From NCBI RefSeq assembly GCF_900114565.1, contig NZ_FOTM01000008.1, positions 67,860-131,859 of the forward strand: 64,000 bases of DNA. The letters run 5' to 3'. Shown piece by piece: positions 17,168 to 26,200 of the stretch; position 1 is the stretch's first letter; each line of letters starts with the position of its first letter. Under the pieces are notes generated by a model that was given only the letters and a program-made list of their open reading frames with translations, was not told the DNA's origin and searched no databases. The stretch comes from Leifsonia sp. CL147 (GTDB lineage: Bacteria; Actinomycetota; Actinomycetes; Actinomycetales; Microbacteriaceae). Position numbers and translations under genes: made by a program.

Positions 17168-18157
17168 TTAGGAGACCGCCTGCGCGAACCCGAGCGACGC
17201 GTCGGCCAGGTGACGCAGCTCGTCCGGCACCGGCCGTCCCTTCGCCTGCATCGACTGCGCCCACAGACGTCCCGCCCGGTACGACGAACGCACCAGCGGG
17301 CCGGCGAGGACGCCCAGGAAGCCGATCTCCTCCGCTTCCTCCTTGAGCTCGACGAATTCGTCCGGGTGAACCCAGCGCGCCACGGGAAGGTGGCGCGGGC
17401 TCGGCCGCAGGTACTGGGTGATCGTGATGATGTCCGTCCCGGCGTCGTGCAGGTCGCGCAGCGCTGTGCTGACCTCGTGACGCTCCTCGCCCATCCCGAG
17501 GATCAGATTGGACTTGGTGATCAGCCCGGCCGCGCGGCCCTGGGTGAGCACATCGAGCGAGCGCTCGTACCGGAAGGCCGGCCGGATGCGCTTGAAGATC
17601 CGGGGGACCGTCTCGACGTTGTGGGCGAAGACCTCGGGCTCGGCCGAGAACACCTCGGCCAGGTGCCGCGGGTTGCCCGAGAAGTCGGGCACCAGGATCT
17701 CGACGCCGGTGCCGGGCGACTGCCGGTGGATCTCCCGGATCGTCTCCGCATAGAGCCAGGAGCCTTCGTCCTCCAGGTCGTCCCGGGCGACCCCCGTGAC
17801 GGTGGCGTATCGAAGGCCCATCCGCTCCACCGACTCGCCGACGCGGCGCGGCTCGTCGCGGTCGAACTCGGCCGGCTTCCCCGTGTCGATCTGGCAGAAG
17901 TCGCAGCGCCGCGTGCATTGCGAGCCGCCGATCAGGAACGTCGCCTCGCGATCCTCCCAGCATTCGTAGATGTTGGGGCAGCCGGCCTCCTGGCAGACGG
18001 TGTGGAGGTCCTCGGACTTCACCAGGCTCTGCAGCTGCCGGTACTCCGGCCCCATCTTCGCCTTGGTCTTGATCCACGCGGGCTTGCGCTCGATCGGCGT
18101 CTCGGCGTTGCGGATCTCCAGGCGCAGCATGCGGCGCCCTTCGGGTGCGGCGCTCAT
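17168..18157 (-). CDS. lipA: Lipoyl synthase
   Basis: Radical-SAM enzyme that inserts two sulfurs into the octanoyl group on lipoyl domains. 329 residues. The auxiliary 4Fe-4S cluster motif [12 protein letters not shown] is near residues 55-66, and the radical-SAM motif CTRRCDFCQ near 80-90. The closing part [14 protein letters not shown] matches LipA. ATG 18157 overlaps the lipB TGA by four bases (ATGA), so lipB-lipA is a coupled operon. The pathway's protein targets, such as the E2 subunit at 20452-22011, are encoded nearby. Confidence 0.97.
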   Translation of the reverse strand: MSAAPEGRRMLRLEIRNAETPIERKPAWIKTKAKMGPEYRQLQSLVKSEDLHTVCQEAGCPNIYECWEDREATFLIGGSQCTRRCDFCQIDTGKPAEFDRDEPRRVGESVERMGLRYATVTGVARDDLEDEGSWLYAETIREIHRQSPGTGVEILVPDFSGNPRHLAEVFSAEPEVFAHNVETVPRIFKRIRPAFRYERSLDVLTQGRAAGLITKSNLILGMGEERHEVSTALRDLHDAGTDIITITQYLRPSPRHLPVARWVHPDEFVELKEEAEEIGFLGVLAGPLVRSSYRAGRLWAQSMQAKGRPVPDELRHLADASLGFAQAVS

Positions 18158-18813
18158 GCGACGGCCTCCGCTGCGGTGAACTCCAGATCGAAGGCCTCGA
18201 TCACGAGGGGAGCCACGTCCTGGGGAGTCACCGTGCGGCCGAGGACGCGCGAGATCGTCGTGACCCCGGCGTCCCGGATGCCGCACGCCACGATGTGGTC
18301 GTAGGCGTCGAGGCTGTTCGAGCAGTTCAGCGCGAACCCGTGCATGGTCACGCCTTCGGCGACGCGGAGGCCGATGGCGGCGATCTTCTCGTCCTGCTCG
18401 GCTCCCGGGTTGTGCTCCGGCAGCATCCACACGCCGGACCGGCCTTCGACCTGCACTCCCGTCACGCCCACGCGGGCGAGCACATCGATCAGGACGCGCT
18501 CGAGCGAGCGGACGTAGCCGACGACGTCGATGGGTTCATGGAGGCGGACGATCGGGTACCCCACGAGCTGCCCCGGCCCGTGCCAGGTGATCTTGCCACC
18601 GCGGTCGGAGTCGACGACGGGCGTGCCGTCGGTCGGACGTTCGTCCGGGGAGGTCCGCTTGCCCGCGGTGTACACCGGCGGGTGCTCGAGGAGGATGACG
18701 GTATCGGGCGCCTGGCCTGCGACGACAGCGGCGTGCACGGCACGCTGCTGCTGAAGGGCCTCGAGATACGGCACGGAGTTGGCGCTTAGCCCCGTGACGT
18801 CATACGTGGTCAC
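18154..18813 (-). CDS. lipB: Octanoyltransferase LipB
   Basis: Moves octanoate from acyl carrier protein to lipoyl domains, the step before lipoyl synthase. 219 residues. Motifs: [32 protein letters not shown], and the catalytic Cys-Lys region with [26 protein letters not shown] start at 18813 gives the usual N-terminus. First gene of the lipB-lipA operon; divergent from the pseudokinase-like gene, with about 115 bases between the starts. Confidence 0.96.
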   Translation of the reverse strand: MTTYDVTGLSANSVPYLEALQQQRAVHAAVVAGQAPDTVILLEHPPVYTAGKRTSPDERPTDGTPVVDSDRGGKITWHGPGQLVGYPIVRLHEPIDVVGYVRSLERVLIDVLARVGVTGVQVEGRSGVWMLPEHNPGAEQDEKIAAIGLRVAEGVTMHGFALNCSNSLDAYDHIVACGIRDAGVTTISRVLGRTVTPQDVAPLVIEAFDLEFTAAEAVA

Positions 18814-18931
18814 CGGGTCAGTCTATGCGCGCGACCCGGTCGCTGCTCACACCTCGGCCGACGGGCGAGTTCTCCACCGGTTTTCCCGTCCGGCCCGGTC
18901 GCGCACGCTGGTCCGATGTGATGGATGCGTG

Positions 18932-20446
18932 ATGCCGTCTTGCCTGTCCTCCCGTCCCTCCACCGCCACCCCAGCGGAACTCCTGCGCGTCGCGCGGGTG
19001 CTCGCCGATTCCGAAGGGTGGGAGGCGAGTGCGACCGCCGGCGGTGCCCCGGAGGACCGGCCGGGCGAAGGGCGGATCGTCGTATCGGGAGGGGCGCTTC
19101 CCGGGCGGGGGGTGCTCCGGGTGCGGGAGGCGGACCCTGTGGTGTGGCCGCCACGGGATGTGCTCGCCCGGCGAGCGGCAGGGAGCGAGCATGTGATCGC
19201 CGTGCTGTCCGAGGTCGGCACCCGGAGGATCCGCGGGCGCGAGGTGGATGCGGTGGTCCTCGCTCATGCGGATGGGGGAGACCTGGCTCAGCTCCTCCAG
19301 CGACGCAGAGGCCTTCGCGGAGGGGAGGCCGCGACGATCCTCCTCGGGGTGGCCGCAGGACTGGCCGCATTGCATACGGGCGGCTGGGCGAGTCCCGAGC
19401 TGTCGCCGTCCGGCATCGTCTTCGGCGGCGACGGCTGTCCGGCCCTCGACCTTCTCGACGGCGTGGTGAGGTCTGAACCGGCCGCTGTGGTCGCCGATGC
19501 GGATGCGTTCTATGCGCTCGCCAGGATGCTCTCGCTGCGTGTGGTGGACGGTACCGGGATGGTGCTGCTGTCAGCCGTCGAGAAGGGCTTGCGCGTGGGT
19601 CGCTGGGAGGCGGTCGAAGCGTCCGTGCTTTCGGCCATCGCCCCTGAGCCGGTCGGTCTTGCGGGGGACCGCGCCGGCCTCGGAGGCGTCACGGCCCCGC
19701 GGACACGGGAAGCACCGGGTCGCCGGAGGCGGAGCCGGAGCGCGAAACCCGTCGGCAGGCCGGCATCGGCCATCGGGGTGGTCATGGACTTCCTGGACGA
19801 TCAGCCGATCCGGGAATCGGCGCGACGCGTCGGTGCCTGGGTCCGGCGCCGGCCGATGGTCGTCGTGGCGGGCGCGGTTCCGATCGCGCTGGCGCTCGCC
19901 GCTGCGGTCCTGCTGCCCGGGTCGCCCTCCGCGGGAGCGCCCGCTGCGGGTGTTACGCCCGCGAATTCGCCTGGAGTGTCGGCGCATCCGAGCGAGGGCG
20001 GCGCGCCCACGGTGAGGCCCACGGTGAGGCCCACCCGCGAGAGCGGGCCGGCCTCATCGGCCCAGCCGACCGGAACTGCTGCTGGTGCTGCCGGGACCGC
20101 GCCGGCTCCGGCCGTGGGCGGCGACGATCCCGTGGATGCCGCGCGCGACGCCCTCCGGTCGCGCCACGACTGCTTCGTGGCCCGGCCGGCGACGAGCTCC
20201 TGCCTGGCGGACATCCTGGACGGCGCATCGGCGTTCGCCGAGCAGGAGGCTGCTGCGCTCGGTTCGCCGGGAGCGGACGGCGCCCGGGACTACACCGGCG
20301 CCCGGTTCTCCCTGCTGGAGCGGTGGGGCGCCGCCGCGCTGGTGAATGTCGTCCCGGATGCGGCGCGGACGCCGGAAAGCGAACCGGCCTCGCTCTTACT
20401 GGTGAAGAGCGAGGCCGGATGGCGCTTGCGGGCGGTGTTCCCGTGA
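18932..20446 (+). CDS. Membrane-anchored pseudokinase-like protein
   Basis: About 504 residues. The cytoplasmic N-terminal 200 residues read like the C-lobe of a Ser/Thr protein kinase (VVLAHADGGDLAQLLQRR, then GVAAGLAALHTGGWASPELSPSGIVF), but the catalytic HRD Asp, the paired Asn and the DFG motif are missing (ASPELSPS and LDLLDG in their place). A basic linker, one transmembrane helix (MVVVAGAVPIALALAAAVLL) and a Pro/Thr-rich outer stalk lead to a C-terminal domain with two cysteines (RHDCFVA, SSCLADI). The start is ATG 18932 or GTG 18929. Function unknown; perhaps a signalling scaffold. Confidence 0.75.
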   Translation: MPSCLSSRPSTATPAELLRVARVLADSEGWEASATAGGAPEDRPGEGRIVVSGGALPGRGVLRVREADPVVWPPRDVLARRAAGSEHVIAVLSEVGTRRIRGREVDAVVLAHADGGDLAQLLQRRRGLRGGEAATILLGVAAGLAALHTGGWASPELSPSGIVFGGDGCPALDLLDGVVRSEPAAVVADADAFYALARMLSLRVVDGTGMVLLSAVEKGLRVGRWEAVEASVLSAIAPEPVGLAGDRAGLGGVTAPRTREAPGRRRRSRSAKPVGRPASAIGVVMDFLDDQPIRESARRVGAWVRRRPMVVVAGAVPIALALAAAVLLPGSPSAGAPAAGVTPANSPGVSAHPSEGGAPTVRPTVRPTRESGPASSAQPTGTAAGAAGTAPAPAVGGDDPVDAARDALRSRHDCFVARPATSSCLADILDGASAFAEQEAAALGSPGADGARDYTGARFSLLERWGAAALVNVVPDAARTPESEPASLLLVKSEAGWRLRAVFP

Positions 20447-20451
20447 CGGGG

Positions 20452-22011
20452 TCAGAGACCGAGGTTGCCCTCGAAGTTCCCGCCCTCGAGGCGGTTCTTC
20501 ACCGCGACGAGGAACCGGGCCGCGTCGGCGCCGTCCACGATGCGGTGGTCGTAGGACAGGGCCAGGTACACCGTCGACCGGATCGCGATGGAGTCGGTCC
20601 CGTCGGCCGATACCACGACCGGCTTCTTCGACACGATGCCGGTGCCGAGGATCGCGACCTGCGGGAGGAAGACGAGCGGAGTGTCGAACAGGGCGCCGCG
20701 CGAACCGGTGTTGGTCACCGTGAAGGTACCGCCCGCGAGCTCGTCCGGCTTGAGCCGGTTGTCGCGGGTGCGCTCGGCCAGGTCGGCGATCTCCTTCGCG
20801 AGGCTGGCGAGGTCGAGATCCGAGGCGTTCCGCACCACCGGGGTGAGCAGGCCGCGCTCGGTGTCCACGGCGATCGAGATGTTCTCGTGGTCCGGGTACA
20901 CGATGCTGTCGCCGTCCACCGTCGCGTTGACGACGGGGTAGCTCTTCAGCGCCTCGGCAGCGGCCAGGGTAAAGAACGGCAGGAAGGAGAGCTTGACGCC
21001 GGTCTTGGCGAGGAAGTCGCCCTTCACGCGGTCGCGCAGCGCAGCGACCTTCGTGACATCGACCTCGACCACGCTGGTGAGCTGCGCGGTCGACTGCATC
21101 GACACGACGGCGCGTTCGGCCACGACCTTGCGCAGGCGGGACATCGGCTGCGTGGTACCGCGGAGCGGCGAGACGGGTGCGACAGGAGCAGCGGCGGGGG
21201 CGCCGGCCGCTTCCGGGGCGGGCGCGGCAGCCGAGAGGATGTCCTCCTTGCGGATGCGTCCGCCGACACCGGTTCCCGTCACGGTCGAGAGATCGACGCC
21301 CTGCTCGTTCGCCAGCTTGCGGACGATCGGGGTCACATAGCCGGCGTTGCCGGCGTGCGCGCCGCCCGAGGGGGCGGCAGCGGCCTGGGCCGGAGCCGGA
21401 GCCGGTGGAGCGGCCGGGGCGGGTGCGGTCTGGGAAGGAGCCGGTGCGGCAGCCGCAGGTGCGGCCGGAGCCTGCTGAGCGGGCGCGGCAGGGGCCGGAG
21501 TCGTCTCGGCCGTCTCGGCCGGGGCGGCCGGGGCGGCCTGTGCGGGAGCCGGAGCCTCCTGAACAGGGGCAGGGGCGGCCTGTGCGGCGGGCGCCTCCTG
21601 CTGGGCCGGAGCGGCCTGCGCGGGCGCCTGCTGCGCGGGAGCAGCCTGCGCGGGCGCAGCCTCGGCGGGTGCAGCCTGCTGCGCGGGCGCAGCCTCGGCC
21701 GGTGCGGCTGGTGCGGCCTCTGCCGGAGCGGCCTCGGCCGCGGGCGCGGCCGGCGCCCCGGCGCCTGCGCCGGAGCCGTCACCGATCGTCACGAGCGCGG
21801 TCCCCACCTCGACGGTCTCGTCCTCCTGCACCAGGATCGCCTCGATGACGCCGGCGACCGGCGACGGGATCTCGGTGTCGACCTTGTCGGTCGAGACTTC
21901 GAGCAGGGGCTCGTCCACCTCGACACGGTCGCCAACGTTCTTCAGCCAGCGTGTGACCGTGCCTTCCGTGACGCTCTCGCCGAGCGCCGGGAGGCTGACG
22001 GATTCGCTCAT
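20452..22011 (-). CDS. sucB: Dihydrolipoamide acyltransferase E2 (2-oxo acid dehydrogenase complex)
   Basis: E2 core enzyme of a 2-oxo acid dehydrogenase complex. Domains: one lipoyl domain (1-78) with modified Lys43 in [12 protein letters not shown]; an unusually long Ala/Pro/Gln linker (about 80-220); an E3-binding domain ([20 protein letters not shown] through [10 protein letters not shown]); and a catalytic acyltransferase domain ending with the [18 protein letters not shown] active site. In actinobacteria such proteins are annotated as succinyltransferase but often serve pyruvate dehydrogenase, so the exact substrate is uncertain. It follows lpdA (E3) in the same direction. Confidence 0.93.
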   Translation of the reverse strand: MSESVSLPALGESVTEGTVTRWLKNVGDRVEVDEPLLEVSTDKVDTEIPSPVAGVIEAILVQEDETVEVGTALVTIGDGSGAGAGAPAAPAAEAAPAEAAPAAPAEAAPAQQAAPAEAAPAQAAPAQQAPAQAAPAQQEAPAAQAAPAPVQEAPAPAQAAPAAPAETAETTPAPAAPAQQAPAAPAAAAPAPSQTAPAPAAPPAPAPAQAAAAPSGGAHAGNAGYVTPIVRKLANEQGVDLSTVTGTGVGGRIRKEDILSAAAPAPEAAGAPAAAPVAPVSPLRGTTQPMSRLRKVVAERAVVSMQSTAQLTSVVEVDVTKVAALRDRVKGDFLAKTGVKLSFLPFFTLAAAEALKSYPVVNATVDGDSIVYPDHENISIAVDTERGLLTPVVRNASDLDLASLAKEIADLAERTRDNRLKPDELAGGTFTVTNTGSRGALFDTPLVFLPQVAILGTGIVSKKPVVVSADGTDSIAIRSTVYLALSYDHRIVDGADAARFLVAVKNRLEGGNFEGNLGL

Positions 22012-22053
22012 GAGCTTCTCTCCTTCAAACCTGATCGTTCAGTAGCTTATTGC

Positions 22054-22082
22054 AGCCGGGTCCGCACGGCGCGGACCCGGCT
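22054..22082 (-). terminator. Hairpin between lpdA and sucB
   Basis: Perfect 12-bp arms (AGCCGGGTCCGC and complement) with a 5-base loop, directly after the lpdA stop and before sucB. No T-run. It may end the lpdA message or reduce read-through into sucB. Confidence 0.6.
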
Positions 22083-22089
22083 GATGGTC

Positions 22090-23463
22090 CTAGAGGGTGT
22101 GCAGCGGCTTCCCCGCGAGGTACAGGAAGGCCTCGCCGAGCGACTCGTTCTGCGTCGGGTGCGCGTGGATGAGCGGCGCGATGTCCTCCGGGTACGCCTC
22201 CCAGTTCACGACCAGCTGCGCCTCGCCGATGAGCTCGCCGACGCGGGCGCCGATCATGTGCACGCCGACCACGGGGCCGTCGTTCACCCGCACGACCTTC
22301 ACCGAGCCGTTGGTGCCGATGATCTCGCTGCGGGCGTTGCCGGCGAGGCTGTAGTCGTAGCTGGTGACGCTGTCAGCACCATACTTCTCGGCGGCCTTCG
22401 CCTCGGTCAGGCCGATGGAGGCGACCTCCGGGTCGCAGTACGTGACCTTCGGGATGTTGACGTCGGGGATCACGATCGGGTTGAGGCCGGCGATCTCCTC
22501 GGCGACGAAGATGCCCTGCTGGAACCCGCGGTGCGCGAGCTGGAGGCCGGGGACGATGTCGCCGACGGCGTAGACGCCGGGGATGTTCGTGGCGAGGCGC
22601 TCGTCGGTGATGACGAAGCCGCGGTCCATGGTGACCCCGACCTCGTCGAAGCCGAGACCGGCGGTCAGCGGGCCACGGCCGACGGCGACGAGCAGCAGAT
22701 CGGCCTCGACGGTGTCGCCGTTCTCGAGGGTGACGACCACGCCGTTCTCGTTCTGGGTGACTCCCTGGAAACGGATGCCCAGGCGGTAGTCGATGCCGCG
22801 ACGGCGGAACGCGCGCTCCAGCGACTTGCTGATCGACTCGTCCTCGTTCGGGACCAGGTGGGGCAGCGCCTCGATGATGGTGACGTCCGCGCCGAACGAC
22901 TTCCAGACGCTGGCGAACTCCACGCCGATCACGCCGCCGCCGAGGACGGCGACCTTGTTCGGCACGAAGTCGAGCTCGAGGGCCTGCTCGCTGGTGATCA
23001 CGCGACCGCCGAGCTCGAGACCCGGGAGCGAGCGCGAGTAGGAACCCGTGGCGAGGATGATGTTCTTGCCCACGATGGTGTTCTCACCGACCTGGACGGT
23101 GGTGGGGGAGGTGAGACGGCCTTCGCCCTCGATCACCGTGATGCCGCGGGACTTGACCAGGCCCTGCAGGCCCTTGTACTTCTTGGCGACGATCCCCTGG
23201 CGGTACTCGGTCACGCCGTTGATGTCGACGCCCTGGAGCTGGGTCACGATGCCGTACTTCGACGACTCGCGCGAATAGTCCGCGACCTCGGCCGCGTGCA
23301 GCAGCGCCTTGGTGGGGACACACCCTCGGTGGAGGCAGGTGCCACCGACCTTGTCCTTCTCGATCATGCCGACGGTGAAACCGAGCTCGGCCGCACGCAG
23401 CGCCGCTGCGTAGCCTCCACTCCCACCGCCGAGCACCACAATGTCAAAGTTCTGCTCAGACAC
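22090..23463 (-). CDS. lpdA: Dihydrolipoyl dehydrogenase E3
   Basis: FAD enzyme that reoxidises dihydrolipoamide with NAD+, shared by 2-oxo acid dehydrogenase complexes. 457 residues. FAD fold VVLGGGSGGYAAALRAAELG, redox disulfide GGTCLHRGCVP (Cys43, Cys48), NAD-binding VAVLGGGVIGVEFAS, and the C-terminal His-Glu pair in HAHPTQNESLGEAF. Start ATG 23463. It sits between pepA upstream and sucB downstream, all leftward, with hairpins on both sides. Confidence 0.96.
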   Translation of the reverse strand: MSEQNFDIVVLGGGSGGYAAALRAAELGFTVGMIEKDKVGGTCLHRGCVPTKALLHAAEVADYSRESSKYGIVTQLQGVDINGVTEYRQGIVAKKYKGLQGLVKSRGITVIEGEGRLTSPTTVQVGENTIVGKNIILATGSYSRSLPGLELGGRVITSEQALELDFVPNKVAVLGGGVIGVEFASVWKSFGADVTIIEALPHLVPNEDESISKSLERAFRRRGIDYRLGIRFQGVTQNENGVVVTLENGDTVEADLLLVAVGRGPLTAGLGFDEVGVTMDRGFVITDERLATNIPGVYAVGDIVPGLQLAHRGFQQGIFVAEEIAGLNPIVIPDVNIPKVTYCDPEVASIGLTEAKAAEKYGADSVTSYDYSLAGNARSEIIGTNGSVKVVRVNDGPVVGVHMIGARVGELIGEAQLVVNWEAYPEDIAPLIHAHPTQNESLGEAFLYLAGKPLHTL

Positions 23464-23536
23464 CCAGCTACTCCCTCGCGCATCAGATCATGTGACACGA
23501 TTGGCCGCCCAGAGGGTGGCTCCGGGAGACGTGTTG

Positions 23537-23558
23537 ATGGGCGGGATTTCCCGCCCAT
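23537..23558 (-). terminator. Hairpin after pepA
   Basis: Perfect 10-bp arms ATGGGCGGGA and TCCCGCCCAT with a 2-base centre, 9 bases past the pepA stop and before lpdA. A likely terminator or pause site; no T-run follows. Confidence 0.55.
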
Positions 23559-23567
23559 ACGACCCTA

Positions 23568-25070
23568 CTACTTCCCGGAAATGGTCTCGGCCAGACGGAC
23601 GAGCGCGCGTACGCTGACCGCGGACGGGCCCTTCCCGGTGAAGCCGTACGGCGCCGGCGGGCTCTTCGCCGGCCCGGCGATGTCGAGGTGCGCCCAGGGG
23701 ATGCGCGGCGCGTCGTCCTCCTCGCCTGTCCGCCCGACGAACTCCTGCAGGAACACCCCGGCGAGCAGGGCCCCGCCGGCCGTGTTCCCCGGGTTGGCGT
23801 TGGCGATGTCGGCGACATCCGAGTTGATGCTGGCGCGCAGCTCGCCCGGGAGCGGCAAGGGCCACAGCAGTTCGCCGGACTCCTTCCCTGCGGCCAGCAC
23901 GTCGTCCACGAGCTCCTCCGAGCCCATCACGGCGGCGTACCGGGTGCCGAGCGCGACCATCGCGGCGCCGGTCAGGGTGGCCACATCCACGATCGCATCC
24001 GGCTGCTCCTCGCTGGCGGCGACCAGGCCGTCGGCGAGCACCAGCCGTCCCTCCGCATCCGTGTTGAGCACCTCGACCGTGCGGCCGCCGCGGATCCGCA
24101 GCACGTCGTTGGGGCGGATCGCCGATCCGGAGGGCATGTTCTCGGCCAGGCAGAGCCACGCGGTGACGCGCACCGGCAGCGCCAGCCGAGCGACGGCCTG
24201 CACCACGCCGAGCACCGTGGCGGCCCCGGTCATGTCGTACTTCATCCCGACCATCCCACCCGCCGGCTTGAGCGAGAGTCCGCCGGAGTCGAAGGTGATG
24301 CCCTTGCCGACCAAGGCCAGGTGCCGGGTTGCGCCGTCGGGGGAGTAGGACACCTTCACCAGGCGCGGCGGGCGGGTGGAGCCCTGGCCGACGCCGAGGA
24401 TGCCGCCGAAGCCGTCCGCAGCCAGCTGCTCCTCGTCCCAGACGGTGACCGTGAGGGGGAGGCCGGCGGCGACCTCGCGGGCACGCTCCGCGAACGTCTC
24501 GGGATACAGGTCCAGCGGCGGAGTGTTCACCAGGTCCTTGACCAGCGCCGCAGCCTCGGCCACGGCCAGGGCCCGGGACACCAGCGCGTCCCCCTCGGCC
24601 GCCGGGGCGGAGCCGAGCACCTCGATGGTTGCGACGGGCTCCTTGATTCCCGCCCGGCTCTTCTCGCGGTACTCGGTGAAGGCGTACGCGCCGAGCGCCG
24701 CGCCCTCGAGCACCGCGCCGAGCTCGCCGTCCCGCTCGGCCGGAAGATCGATGGCCACCGCCGGGGTTCCGGCCAGCTGGCGGACAGCGCTGCCCGCGGC
24801 GTAGCGCAGGGCGTCCGCGCCGCCCTCCGGCAGTCCCACAACGGCGACCGACGGACCGCCGCTGCGCCCGGGCAGCCGCACCACCTCATCCTTGCCGCCG
24901 CCGAACCCGACAGCGCGCAGCTGCTGCGCCAGCTCCTCCCGCCGGGCGCCCGACAGGACCGTGACGGTGTCGCGCGCGACACGCGCCGCGACCACGATCA
25001 CCTCGACGGGGTTGGCCGGGGAGGTCTCGGGGGAAGAGGCGTCGGTCAAGGTCAGCGCGGGAACGGTCAT
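23568..25070 (-). CDS. pepA: Leucyl aminopeptidase
   Basis: Cytosolic M17 metallopeptidase releasing N-terminal amino acids. 500 residues with a variable N-terminal domain and a conserved catalytic C-terminal half. Metal and active-site motifs: VGKGITFDSGGLSLKP (Lys and Asp ligands), MKYDMTGAATVL, and the signature NTDAEGRLVLADGL, with GTRYAAVMGS and HLDIAGPA following. ATG at 25070. It runs toward lpdA-sucB and diverges from the PAC2 gene. In some bacteria PepA is also a DNA-binding protein, but nothing here addresses that. Confidence 0.95.
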   Translation of the reverse strand: MTVPALTLTDASSPETSPANPVEVIVVAARVARDTVTVLSGARREELAQQLRAVGFGGGKDEVVRLPGRSGGPSVAVVGLPEGGADALRYAAGSAVRQLAGTPAVAIDLPAERDGELGAVLEGAALGAYAFTEYREKSRAGIKEPVATIEVLGSAPAAEGDALVSRALAVAEAAALVKDLVNTPPLDLYPETFAERAREVAAGLPLTVTVWDEEQLAADGFGGILGVGQGSTRPPRLVKVSYSPDGATRHLALVGKGITFDSGGLSLKPAGGMVGMKYDMTGAATVLGVVQAVARLALPVRVTAWLCLAENMPSGSAIRPNDVLRIRGGRTVEVLNTDAEGRLVLADGLVAASEEQPDAIVDVATLTGAAMVALGTRYAAVMGSEELVDDVLAAGKESGELLWPLPLPGELRASINSDVADIANANPGNTAGGALLAGVFLQEFVGRTGEEDDAPRIPWAHLDIAGPAKSPPAPYGFTGKGPSAVSVRALVRLAETISGK

Positions 25071-25199
25071 GCCACGACCCTAACGCGCAGTGGATGGGCT
25101 GCTCCGGCCAGGCGGAGCGCCCTGCGTGTTCGCTGTGGGCGTTCCGGGCGGGCGGCCTCATCCCTCATCGCGTGCCGGGGTCCGCTCTAGAGTTGACAT

Positions 25200-26129
25200 A
25201 TGCGTGATCCCGGCGAACTCTTCGAGCTCAACCCGGCATTGGAGGTGCCGGAAGGGCTGCCGCTGGTCGCCGGCCTCACCGGCTTCGCCGATGCGGGTTC
25301 CGGAGTGAGCCAGCTGGGCACCTACCTCCTGGGCACCCTCGACAGCGAGGTGGTCGCCACCTTCGATGCGGACATCCTGCTCGACTACCGCGCGCGCCGC
25401 CCGATCATCTACTTCGACCAGGATCACCTGACCGACTACCAGCCCGCGACGCTCAAGCTGTACCTGGCGTACGACGAGCTGCGCCAGCCGTTCCTGCTGC
25501 TCTCCGGCTTCGAGCCGGACTTCCGCTGGGAGGCGTTCACGGACGCGGTTCTCGGCCTCATCGAGCGGTTCAAGGTGAAGACGATCACGTGGGTGCACTC
25601 CATCCCGATGCCCGTCCCGCACACGCGCCCGATCGGTGTGACGGTGAGCGGCAACCGCACCGAGCTCATCGACTCCATGTCGATCTGGAAGCCGCACACC
25701 CAGGTACCGGCGAACGCCCTCCACCTGCTCGAGTACCGCCTCCAGAAGCTGTCCTATCCCATCGCGGGCTTCATCCTGCTCATCCCGCACTACCTCGCGG
25801 ACACCGAGTACCCCGCCGCGGCCGTCGCGGCCCTCGACTCGATCAGCGCCGCGACCGGCCTGATCTTCCCGACCGACCGGCTGCGCCAGGAGGACAGGGA
25901 CTTCGTCGCCAACATCGACGAGCAGGTCGCGGGCAACCCGGAGCTCGGGCGCCTGGTCGGCACCTTGGAGGAGCGGCACGACTCCTATATGGAGGACACG
26001 CAGCTGCGTTCCCCGCTGACCGACAGCGACGGGGAGCTTCCCAGCGCGGACGAGATCGCCGCGGAGCTCGAGAACTTCCTGGCGTTCCGTCGCCACGGCG
26101 ACGAGGAGAACGGGCGCGGCGAGCGCTGA
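25200..26129 (+). CDS. PAC2 family protein
   Basis: 309 residues with the PAC2 (proteasome-assembly-chaperone-like) fold found widely in actinobacteria. Motifs: LVAGLTGFADAGSGVSQLGTYLL near the N-terminus, LDYRARRPIIYFD, HSIPMPVPHTRPIGVTVSGN, and PHYLADTEYPAAAVAALDSI in the second half. The C-terminal 50 residues are charged and helical. Cytoplasmic, function not established in bacteria. The MFS gene follows 71 bases downstream in the same direction. Confidence 0.9.
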   Translation: MRDPGELFELNPALEVPEGLPLVAGLTGFADAGSGVSQLGTYLLGTLDSEVVATFDADILLDYRARRPIIYFDQDHLTDYQPATLKLYLAYDELRQPFLLLSGFEPDFRWEAFTDAVLGLIERFKVKTITWVHSIPMPVPHTRPIGVTVSGNRTELIDSMSIWKPHTQVPANALHLLEYRLQKLSYPIAGFILLIPHYLADTEYPAAAVAALDSISAATGLIFPTDRLRQEDRDFVANIDEQVAGNPELGRLVGTLEERHDSYMEDTQLRSPLTDSDGELPSADEIAAELENFLAFRRHGDEENGRGER

Positions 26130-26200
26130 GCGCACGCCGTCCCATCCGTCACCGCCCCGGCGTTCCGGAGCGCGTCCGCTGCCGGGCGTAGGATCGTCCG

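Noticed and set aside
20323-24348. Open frame of 1341 codons on the plus strand across sucB, lpdA and pepA
   Set aside because: Lies opposite three well-identified genes; contains Gly/Arg/Ser runs from the antisense of the E2 linker; no motif or start signal.
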